Shown: positions 38,300-45,886 of the stretch, one piece after another | How the letters are laid out: each line of letters starts with the position of its first letter | Numbering within the stretch: the first letter of the stretch is position 1 | NCBI RefSeq assembly: GCF_016907845.1 | Contig: NZ_JAFBCS010000001.1 | Coordinates: 124,001 to 188,000, forward strand | Reading direction: 5' to 3' | DNA from: Arcanobacterium pluranimalium | Lineage (GTDB): Bacteria > Actinomycetota > Actinomycetes > Actinomycetales > Actinomycetaceae | Length of the DNA stretch: 64,000 bases | Notes under the pieces: generated by a model | Seen by the model: the letters and a program-made list of their open reading frames with translations, nothing else | The model's database searches: none | Told to the model about the DNA's origin: nothing | Made by a program: the position numbers and the translations under genes

Positions 38300-39366
38300 C
38301 CAAAAATATCGCCAGTACATCTGAAAGCCGCCACGCCCTGTTGGCGTGGCGGCGCCGGCGCCAACGCCGCATCATAATCATTGCAATTCTTGCAACAATT
38401 GCCCTCATATCATTCTTTATCTCGCTCATGCTCGGCCCACTTAATCTCAGCGTGAGCGAAGTTTTCCGTGCCCTCACAGATCCCAATGCCCCAGCCGAAC
38501 ATCGCACAGTAGTGGTCAACCTCCGGCTTCCATCTGCCCTCTTAGCATTTTTAGTTGGAGCAGCACTGAGCATTGCCGGACTCGAAATGCAAACAATTCT
38601 AGACAACCCTCTCGCCGAACCTTTCACACTTGGCGTATCTGCCGCAGCCGCATTCGGCGCCGCCCTAGCAATTGTGGGAAACCTCAGCTTCGCAGGCCAG
38701 TGGACTATCACCGCCAGCGCCGGCCTTATGGCTCTACTGGCTGCTTGTATCATTGCGGCAGTGTCGGCGGGCCGCGGCGGATCTGCCGAAACCATGGTTC
38801 TACTTGGTATCGCACTCGTCTTTGGATTCCAGGCTCTCCTAGCACTCATGCAATATCGAGCAAGCTCTGAATCTCTCACCCAGATCGTATTCTGGACGCT
38901 CGGTTCGCTCACCCGCGCAACCTGGGCCTCCGTCGTCGTCATGGGAATTTTACTGGTGATCTCGATACCGATCTTCCGCGTGCTCGGCTGGAGCCTCACA
39001 GCTCTTCGCCTCGGCGAAAGCCAAGCTCAGGCCTTTGGAGTGAAAGTGGGGAACCTGCGCATCGGCGTACTTATGATCTCGTCGATCCTCGCTGCCGCAG
39101 CAGTATCTTTCGTTGGAATTATCGGATTCATCGGACTAGTGGGACCACACGTTGCCCGCATCTTAGTAGGCGACGATCAGCGCTTCGTGCTTCCTGCGTC
39201 TGTTCTATCTGGCGCAGCACTACTTTCCAGCGCACATGCACTAAGCCAAATCCTCGTTCCAGGCGTATCACTACCGGTCGGAATCGTAACTGCCCTGGTT
39301 GGAGTGCCAGTATTCCTCACGATCATTCTCGGTAAGAAACGTACAGCTTTTGGGGGAATCCGATGA
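38296..39366 (+). CDS. FecCD-family iron ABC transporter permease
   Basis: 356 residues with ~10 membrane helices. Typical FecCD segments are RLPSALLAFLVGAALSIAGL, NPLAEPFTLGVSAAAAFGAA, and near the end SFVGIIGFIGLVGPHVARIL, then PVGIVTALVGVPVFLTII. As only one permease gene is present in this operon, it presumably works as a homodimer. The start ATG 38296 overlaps the preceding stop (ATGA); the longer frame from 38260 lies inside the upstream gene. The Arg-rich N-terminus (WRRRRQRR) marks the cytoplasmic side. Confidence 0.92.
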   Translation: MTKNIASTSESRHALLAWRRRRQRRIIIIAILATIALISFFISLMLGPLNLSVSEVFRALTDPNAPAEHRTVVVNLRLPSALLAFLVGAALSIAGLEMQTILDNPLAEPFTLGVSAAAAFGAALAIVGNLSFAGQWTITASAGLMALLAACIIAAVSAGRGGSAETMVLLGIALVFGFQALLALMQYRASSESLTQIVFWTLGSLTRATWASVVVMGILLVISIPIFRVLGWSLTALRLGESQAQAFGVKVGNLRIGVLMISSILAAAAVSFVGIIGFIGLVGPHVARILVGDDQRFVLPASVLSGAALLSSAHALSQILVPGVSLPVGIVTALVGVPVFLTIILGKKRTAFGGIR

Positions 39367-40124
39367 ATAAATCTATTTCCATCTCCAATCTGTGCAGCTC
39401 ATACCGCAAGCAGCAAGTGTTAAATGGGATCGATCTGCCAGAGCTGAAATCGATGGTGGGACTGATCGGCCCAAACGGCTCTGGAAAGTCCACGCTCGTC
39501 AAGGCAATTGCTGGAATACAGCCGCACACTGGCATGATCACATTCCACGGCGAGAAAACGGACGCATCGCAGCTAAGCGCGCCGCGGCGTCTGGGGTATC
39601 TCCCGCAAGGCATTCCCAACGGCGTATCACTCACTGTGCTCGAATCGGTGATGGTGGCGGCGCGACGAACCGGCGGGTTGCGTTTGAATGCTGGAGATAT
39701 TGACGACGCCGTTCGCGTACTTTCCGATGTAGGTATCGCTCATCTCGCAGATCGTTACCTCGGTGAGTTATCCGGCGGCCAACGTCAGCTCGTGGGTCTT
39801 GCCCAACTGCTCGTCCGAGAACCAGACATCATGCTGCTTGACGAGCCAACTTCGGCTTTGGATCTTCAACATCAATTAGACGTATTGCGAATCGTTAAAC
39901 GCAACGTGCAAAAGCAATCCGGTACGGCGCTCGTCATCTTGCACGATCTCAACCTCGCCGCAGCTTTCTGCGATGAAATCGTGCTCTTAGAAAATGGGCG
40001 CGTTGCAGGGCGCGGAACGCCAGAAGAGGTTCTCAACCCCCAATTGCTTGCCAAGGTTTACCACGTTGAGACGACGATTATCCGGCAAAACGACCATGTG
40101 GTGGTATGCCCGGTGATCGCTTGA
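39363..40124 (+). CDS. iron ABC transporter ATP-binding protein
   Basis: 253 residues of the FecE/FepC type. Walker A GPNGSGKST (36-44), Q-loop in YLPQGIPNG, signature LSGGQRQ, Walker B IMLLDEP and H-loop VILHDLNLA are complete. It overlaps the permease gene by four nucleotides (ATGA) and completes a three-gene SBP-permease-ATPase import system. Confidence 0.93.
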   Translation: MNKSISISNLCSSYRKQQVLNGIDLPELKSMVGLIGPNGSGKSTLVKAIAGIQPHTGMITFHGEKTDASQLSAPRRLGYLPQGIPNGVSLTVLESVMVAARRTGGLRLNAGDIDDAVRVLSDVGIAHLADRYLGELSGGQRQLVGLAQLLVREPDIMLLDEPTSALDLQHQLDVLRIVKRNVQKQSGTALVILHDLNLAAAFCDEIVLLENGRVAGRGTPEEVLNPQLLAKVYHVETTIIRQNDHVVVCPVIA

Positions 40125-40197
40125 GTTTGCGTCCACTGCGTGATGCCGTCGCTTATCAAATAACCCCAAAATTCATTAACTAAACTGAAGGAAAAGT

Positions 40198-41229
40198 ATG
40201 AAGAAATTCAATCGATTGACAGCTGCCGCATGTGCAGCTCTCGCATCTGTGCTGCTGATCAGTGGTTGCGGAACCTCGACACCCGCTAGCAAAAACACCA
40301 CGAGTTCATCGGAATCTCCAGTCGAAATCAAACACGAATACGGCACTACTACAATAAAGAATGTTCCCCAGCGTATCGCAACGGTATCGTGGATTAATAC
40401 CGATACCGTCCTGGCATTCGACACCGTGCCCGTCGGTGTTCCCGCAGTCGACTGGGGTGGAAATAAGAACAAATCTACCGATTGGATCGATGCAAAGCTC
40501 AAAGAACTGAATGCGCAATGGGGTAGCGATAAAGCACCCAAACAGTATTCGGAAGTAGATGGAGTCAATTATGAGGCCATCGCGCAGGTCAAGCCAGATC
40601 TGATTGTTGCAGCGTACTCAGGCATTTCCAAGGAGCAGTACGATAAGCTGGCACAAATTGCCCCAGTCATTGGCCCAATCGCGCCCAATTACACCACCAC
40701 ATGGCAAGAGGCGACTAAAGCCGTAGGTAAAGCCCTGCGCCAGGACGAAAAAGCCGAAAAAATGATCGCTAGCCTAGAAACGCAGCTGAAAGATGTTGGT
40801 AAGAAAAACAATTTCCAAGGCGTTAGCTTTATAGCGGGAAACCTCAATCCAGCTACCAATAACATCAGCGTATACACCGGCGCAGATACGCGCGGTCATT
40901 TCTTTGCCTCGATTGGACTCACTGAAGCACCGATCGTCGCTAACAACACCGTAAAAGGTAAATTCTTCTTCGAATGGTCGCCCGAACGATCCGATGAACT
41001 CAAATCAGATATCTTCTACTCCTGGATCTCAAAAGACACCAAAATTTCAGATATCGAAGCTCACCCACTTTTTGGCCAGATTCCAGCTGTTAAGAATCAT
41101 CAACTCGTAGTCACTAACGATGATCACACCACACTTTCGATCTCAGCTGCTTCGATTCTCAGCCTGCCGTGGGCGATCGATAATTTCGTGCCAAATGTAG
41201 TGAAAGCAGTCAAGAACGTTCGCAATTAA
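40198..41229 (+). CDS. iron-siderophore ABC transporter substrate-binding lipoprotein
   Basis: 343 residues with lipobox ISGC near residue 23 and a FecB/FepB-like binding fold (EIKHEYGTTTIKNVPQRIAT, VPVGVPAVDW, YEAIAQVKPDLIVAAYSGIS, PIAPNYTTTWQEATKAVGKA). It is expected to bind a ferric siderophore for the two permeases and ATPase downstream. ATG 40198 follows AAGGAAAAG. It begins 74 bp after the first system, so read-through from the iron-box promoter is possible; no second clear iron box was found. Confidence 0.9.
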   Translation: MKKFNRLTAAACAALASVLLISGCGTSTPASKNTTSSSESPVEIKHEYGTTTIKNVPQRIATVSWINTDTVLAFDTVPVGVPAVDWGGNKNKSTDWIDAKLKELNAQWGSDKAPKQYSEVDGVNYEAIAQVKPDLIVAAYSGISKEQYDKLAQIAPVIGPIAPNYTTTWQEATKAVGKALRQDEKAEKMIASLETQLKDVGKKNNFQGVSFIAGNLNPATNNISVYTGADTRGHFFASIGLTEAPIVANNTVKGKFFFEWSPERSDELKSDIFYSWISKDTKISDIEAHPLFGQIPAVKNHQLVVTNDDHTTLSISAASILSLPWAIDNFVPNVVKAVKNVRN

Positions 41230-41247
41230 CGAGTAGGCATTCGGCAT

Positions 41248-42237
41248 ATGCGTTGGCATATTATCACCTGCACCACACTGCTTCTTGGTGCATGTATCCT
41301 TTCAGTGGCTGTTGGTGCACGCCCTATTTCCATAGAAACACTATGGCATTCTTGGATTGACCCCTCGCAGGTTCCTGGCCCAGATCTGGCTGTTATTCAC
41401 TCGCGCTTAGCGCGTACTTTAACAGGTCTCTTGGTAGGAATCGCATTAGCGTTATCTGGTGCCGTAATGCAAGGAATGACTCGTAATCCACTAGCCGATC
41501 CAGGTCTGCTTGGTCTTAATGCAGGTGCTGCCAGTGCGGTGGTGCTGAGCATTTACCTTTTCGGAACCGGATCTGTACTTGGTTACGCAAGCTGCGCCTT
41601 CATTGGCGCAGCTTGCGCCGCTGCTCTCGTATATACCATTGCCTCACTTGGAAAGACTGGAGCTACGCCGGTTCGCTTAGCACTTGCTGGAGCAGCTCTC
41701 ACCGCCGGGCTAAGTTCTATAACCAGCGCTATTTTACTGATCGATCAACAGGCAGTAAATCAGTTTCGGATGTGGCAGATGGGCGTATTAGGTGCTCGCA
41801 CCGTATATGAAACGCTCATCATTGCACCTTTTATCGGATTAGGTGCACTCGTCGTCATAGCGTTTGCAGCAAGATTGCTTAATATTCTCGTTTTAGGAGA
41901 TGCTACTGCTACTAGCCTTGGAATTAATGTGAATAAGGCTAGGATGTTCTTGGCGATAACTGTTGTGCTCCTTGCTGGAGCTGCCACTGCACTCGCTGGA
42001 CCGATAGGTTTCTTAGGGCTCATTGTGCCACACACCGCACGCCTGCTTATTGGCGGCGACTATAAACAGATCCTCGCTTTAAGCCTCATCCTCGGACCAC
42101 TAATCCTCATCGGCGCTGATGTCATTGGCAGAATTATCCTACCGCCTACTGAGATACAAGCGGGCGTCATGACGGCTTTCCTTGGAGCGCCGGTGTTTAT
42201 TGCGCTAGTGCGCACCAGAAAGCAGGTGCAACTATGA
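41248..42237 (+). CDS. FecCD-family iron-siderophore permease, subunit 1
   Basis: 329 residues, ~9-10 helices: RLARTLTGLLVGIALALSGA, MTRNPLADPGLLGLNAGAAS, AGPIGFLGLIVPHTARLLIG and PTEIQAGVMTAFLGAPVFIA. It would pair with the next permease to form a heterodimeric channel of the FepD/FepG type. The stop overlaps the next start codon (ATGA). Confidence 0.92.
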   Translation: MRWHIITCTTLLLGACILSVAVGARPISIETLWHSWIDPSQVPGPDLAVIHSRLARTLTGLLVGIALALSGAVMQGMTRNPLADPGLLGLNAGAASAVVLSIYLFGTGSVLGYASCAFIGAACAAALVYTIASLGKTGATPVRLALAGAALTAGLSSITSAILLIDQQAVNQFRMWQMGVLGARTVYETLIIAPFIGLGALVVIAFAARLLNILVLGDATATSLGINVNKARMFLAITVVLLAGAATALAGPIGFLGLIVPHTARLLIGGDYKQILALSLILGPLILIGADVIGRIILPPTEIQAGVMTAFLGAPVFIALVRTRKQVQL

Positions 42238-43283
42238 GCTCAGAAAATGCGAATACTATTCACCGCAAGTCTTTGCTTCATTCACAGAAACTACGCATCG
42301 CACTCGTATTATGTGCGATCAGCACATCAGTTATTCTCGTTTTCGCACTGCGAGTAATGCTTGGTGATCCCTTGGTACGCACTGGCGATCTTGCTCTGCT
42401 CTTGCAGGGCGAGGACGTACCTCACCTCCACTTCATCGTGTTCAACCATCGCCTTCCAGCAGCAACCGTTGGTGTTCTTGCCGGCATTTCATTCGGTATT
42501 TCGGGTGCAATATTTCAGACTCTATTGCGCAATCCTTTGGCATCTCCCGACGTCATCGGCGTAAGTTTTGGCGCATCAGCCGCAACAGTACTCGCCATGA
42601 CGATATTCGCAATTCAAGGATTAGCTCTTTTCGGCATTTCGATCGCTGGGGCGCTGATAACAACCACACTTGTTTTGGGTATTTCACGTGGTCAAGGTGG
42701 GCGTTTCATACTCATAGGTATTGGTGTTGCAGCGGCGTTACAGGCCACCATCACCTTTGTGTTGAGTCGGGCTGACGTCCGCATCGCCCAAGACGCTCTT
42801 CACTGGATGGTTGGTTCGCTAAATACTTCCACGTGGGAACGGGCAGTTATTCTCAGCAGTTGCCTGATATTCTTGCTGTGCCTCGTGGCTCTTTTCGCTT
42901 CACGTCTGAGCATTTTAGAGCTGGGAGACGACGTCGCCACCTCACTTGGCGTACGCGCGGTGAAGTCTCGTATTGTTTTGATTGTGCTGGCAGTTGTTAT
43001 CAACGCAGTAGCAGTTGCGGTGACTGGACCTATTTCATTCATCGCGTTCCTCAGCGGTCCGATTGCACGTTTTTTGCTCTCAAGAGCGTTCCGTAAACGT
43101 TGCCCTCTTGGTGCTTTCTTATGGGCTAGCAGCGCTATCGGTGCATTATTGGTGCTCTGCGCAGATTTAGCTGCGCATACTTTAATACCTGTGTCAGTTC
43201 CAGCAGGTATTGTGACTGGATTTATTGGGGCACCTTTCCTGCTTGTTCTCCTAGTTAAAAGCCCACAACTTCGCAATGAATAA
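42234..43283 (+). CDS. FecCD-family iron-siderophore permease, subunit 2
   Basis: 349 residues, ~10 helices, with FNHRLPAATVGVLAGISFGI, LLRNPLASPDVIGVSFGASA, TGPISFIAFLSGPIARFLLS and PVSVPAGIVTGFIGAPFLLV. FepG-like partner of the preceding permease. Four-nucleotide overlap upstream; 15 bp to the ATPase-reductase fusion downstream. Confidence 0.92.
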   Translation: MSSENANTIHRKSLLHSQKLRIALVLCAISTSVILVFALRVMLGDPLVRTGDLALLLQGEDVPHLHFIVFNHRLPAATVGVLAGISFGISGAIFQTLLRNPLASPDVIGVSFGASAATVLAMTIFAIQGLALFGISIAGALITTTLVLGISRGQGGRFILIGIGVAAALQATITFVLSRADVRIAQDALHWMVGSLNTSTWERAVILSSCLIFLLCLVALFASRLSILELGDDVATSLGVRAVKSRIVLIVLAVVINAVAVAVTGPISFIAFLSGPIARFLLSRAFRKRCPLGAFLWASSAIGALLVLCADLAAHTLIPVSVPAGIVTGFIGAPFLLVLLVKSPQLRNE

Positions 43284-43298
43284 TAATGAGGTATTTTC

Positions 43299-45149
43299 GT
43301 GAATCTACTCCAAAGCATTCGCAACAATTGGTCTATACCAGCACATTCACGCTCCGACGTTTCTCGGAGCGCAGGAACATCACATTCTCCCGTGACGCTC
43401 GAAGCTCACAATCTTGAGCTTGGATACACCGACACCCCAATTATCCAAGACGTCAGTTTTACTGTACCTCCTGGAAAAATCACGATTATCGTGGGTGCGA
43501 ACGGATCTGGAAAATCCACTCTTTTACGTGGACTTTCGCGACTACTCATCCCCCGTCGTGGCGAAGTACTGCTCAATGGCAAAAACATTCACCGGGAAAG
43601 TCCTAAATCCGTGGCACGAAAAATCGCATTGTTGCCCCAACACCCCATTGCACCAGATGGTATATCTGTTCGCGATCTCGTAACGCGAGGACGCTTCCCT
43701 CACCAAGGCATATTCGCTATCTCAAACCAAGAGGATCGAAACGCCGTCGACCACGCGATGTCCGCTACCGGCATCTTTGATTTAGCTGATCGTGATGTGC
43801 AAGAACTCTCAGGCGGGCAGCGTCAACGCGCTTGGATTGCTATGGCTCTCGCACAGGAAAGCGAAGTTCTGCTGCTTGATGAACCAACCACGTATCTCGA
43901 TCTCACACATCAACTGGACGTGCTCGACGTCGTCACGAAACTCAACCGCGAGCGCGGTACGACTGTGGTGATCGTACTTCACGATCTCAATTTAGCCGCG
44001 AGGTATGCCGATCACTTAGTGGCAATCAAAAATGGGCAAATTCATGCACAAGGCGCACCCCAAACGGTGGTGAATTCAGAACTGATGCGTGAGGTTTTCG
44101 ATCTCGATGCCACAATAATTCCCGATCCACATACCGCAACGCCGCTCGTGGTTCCTCAACCTAAACGGTTGGCACTCGACGTGGCACCAACTTTAGCTTT
44201 CTCAGTCAAGGTTGCCAAGAAAACTCAACTTTCGCCCAATTTTATGCGTATCACCTTCGAGGGTGAAGAATTAGTAAATTTTGGCACTAACTCACATCCA
44301 CTTGACCTACGCATCAAAATCGTTGTTCCAGGCGCAGTCGATCATCTACAGCTATTGCGCCCAACGGCATCGCTCAGCTCCACTAATCTACAATCGTGGT
44401 ATAAGGATTGGCTAAAAATTCCCCAATCTGAGCGTGGGGTGCTTCGCACGTATACCGTGCGCGATTTTCGTTCCTCTCAAAATGACGAGGTTGATGGTTC
44501 TTGTGGCACACATTCGCATGCGCGCGTTCCTGAATTAGATATAGATTTTGTGGTGCATGAGGGCGGTCAAGCAGCCCAGTGGGCTAGAGATGCACAACTT
44601 GGAGATTCAGTAGTGATTTTAGGCCCCAATAATAAACTCACTACTGACGATTATGGCGGAATTGAATTTCGCCCAGGTTTAGCTCGCCATATCTTCCTTG
44701 CAGGAGATTCAACTGCACTACCTGCGATATCATCGATTTTAGAGTCGCTTGACTCAAGTTACTTCGGCCATGCTTTCATCAAAGTTGGGCACGAACGTGA
44801 TGCACTTGCAATACATTCAGAATCAAATGTGCAGATAAAGTGGCTCGTTGGCGAGGATCCCAACCTACTTCTCAATGCAATTCGCGATGTTAGTCACGAG
44901 GTCTTGCCCGATATTCACACTGCCACATCGTGCAAATCCAATTTTCAAGAACTAACAGACGTAGATGTAGATACAACTATTCTCTGGGAGACCGTTCCGG
45001 CTGGGGAAACGCCGTTCTATGCGTGGCTCGCTGGTGAAGCCGGTGAGATTAAAGAGCTGCGCCGTTATTTAGTACAAGAAAGAGGAATAGACCGAAAGAA
45101 TATTGCATTTATGGGCTATTGGCGGCGCGGCCGCGCTGAAGCCTCCTAA
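43299..45149 (+). CDS. Fusion of siderophore ABC ATPase and siderophore-interacting reductase
   Basis: 616 residues in two modules. Residues ~30-285 form a complete FepC-type ABC ATPase: Walker A GANGSGKST (66-74), signature LSGGQRQR, Walker B VLLLDEPTT, H-loop VIVLHDLNLA. Residues ~295-615 form a siderophore-interacting protein (SIP/ViuB) of the FAD-binding type: FSVKVAKKTQLSPNFMRITF, the FAD motif RTYTVRDF, HIFLAGDSTALPAISSILES and ETPFYAWLAGEAGEIKELRR. The fusion would couple import to reductive release of iron from the siderophore at the inner face of the channel. The reading frame is continuous. GTG 43299 follows TGAGG. Confidence 0.92.
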   Translation: MNLLQSIRNNWSIPAHSRSDVSRSAGTSHSPVTLEAHNLELGYTDTPIIQDVSFTVPPGKITIIVGANGSGKSTLLRGLSRLLIPRRGEVLLNGKNIHRESPKSVARKIALLPQHPIAPDGISVRDLVTRGRFPHQGIFAISNQEDRNAVDHAMSATGIFDLADRDVQELSGGQRQRAWIAMALAQESEVLLLDEPTTYLDLTHQLDVLDVVTKLNRERGTTVVIVLHDLNLAARYADHLVAIKNGQIHAQGAPQTVVNSELMREVFDLDATIIPDPHTATPLVVPQPKRLALDVAPTLAFSVKVAKKTQLSPNFMRITFEGEELVNFGTNSHPLDLRIKIVVPGAVDHLQLLRPTASLSSTNLQSWYKDWLKIPQSERGVLRTYTVRDFRSSQNDEVDGSCGTHSHARVPELDIDFVVHEGGQAAQWARDAQLGDSVVILGPNNKLTTDDYGGIEFRPGLARHIFLAGDSTALPAISSILESLDSSYFGHAFIKVGHERDALAIHSESNVQIKWLVGEDPNLLLNAIRDVSHEVLPDIHTATSCKSNFQELTDVDVDTTILWETVPAGETPFYAWLAGEAGEIKELRRYLVQERGIDRKNIAFMGYWRRGRAEAS

Positions 45150-45202
45150 ACCTTGGAACGCTGCTACATACGCCAGCACCTATATGAGCTGCAGTTTTAG
45201 GC

Positions 45203-45886
45203 TCACAAGACAAATCGATACCCAATCCCAGCCTCGGTAATAAAATATTGGGGCTGGGATGGATCTTTTTCAGTGCGCGCCCGAATTTGGGAGAGAAAGA
45301 CGCGCAGATAATTCGTCTCTTTCTCGTAAGCATCTCCCCACACGGCCTTCAATAATTCTAATTGCGGCACTAGGCGGTCGTGGCGATGAGCGAGATAGGA
45401 GACGATTTTCCATTGCGTGGGAGTCAGTTTCACCAGTTTTCCATCAACACGCAATGTAGCTGCCGGAATATTGATTTCTATCCATCCGTCGCGCGTCACA
45501 ATAACCGGCGTCTCCTCACCGGCCGGATGTACGCGCCGCAATGCAGCTCGAATGCGAGCAAGCAGCTCGCCGGCATCAAATGGTTTGGTCACGAAATCGT
45601 CTGCGCCCTCGTCGAGTGCATTAATTCTCGCTTCAATTTCATGGCGTGCCGAAACCACCACAACAGGCATTTCACTCCATGTACGCACAGTGCGCAGCAC
45701 GTCTAAACCGCTAATATCAGGCAAACCCAAATCCAGTAGCACCAATTGCGGACTCGCCGCCGAGGCCAACTTGATCGCCTCAGCTCCCTGCCGCGCATAC
45801 ACCACCTCATAACCGTGCGAATGTAAAATCACGCCCAGCGTCGAGGCGAGCTGCACGTCGTCTTCAACAACCAATATTTTTACCAT
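45203..45886 (-). CDS. kdpE: Two-component response regulator KdpE
   Basis: 227 residues. Receiver domain at 1-115 with acidic pair Asp9/Asp10, phospho-acceptor Asp52 in LLDLGLPDISG and the conserved Lys in FVTKPFDAGE. An OmpR-type winged helix occupies 130-225 (LTPTQWKIVSYLAHR, YLRVFLSQIRART, YFITEAGIGYRFVL). It should activate the kdp operon when phosphorylated by KdpD. ATG 45886 (MVKIL) has AAGGAAA at a better distance than ATG 45892; it overlaps the end of kdpD. Confidence 0.93.
   Translation of the reverse strand: MVKILVVEDDVQLASTLGVILHSHGYEVVYARQGAEAIKLASAASPQLVLLDLGLPDISGLDVLRTVRTWSEMPVVVVSARHEIEARINALDEGADDFVTKPFDAGELLARIRAALRRVHPAGEETPVIVTRDGWIEINIPAATLRVDGKLVKLTPTQWKIVSYLAHRHDRLVPQLELLKAVWGDAYEKETNYLRVFLSQIRARTEKDPSQPQYFITEAGIGYRFVL

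Noticed and set aside
38292-38999. 235-codon open frame on the minus strand
   Set aside because: Antisense to the FecCD permease; its composition is the shadow of the membrane-helix codons.
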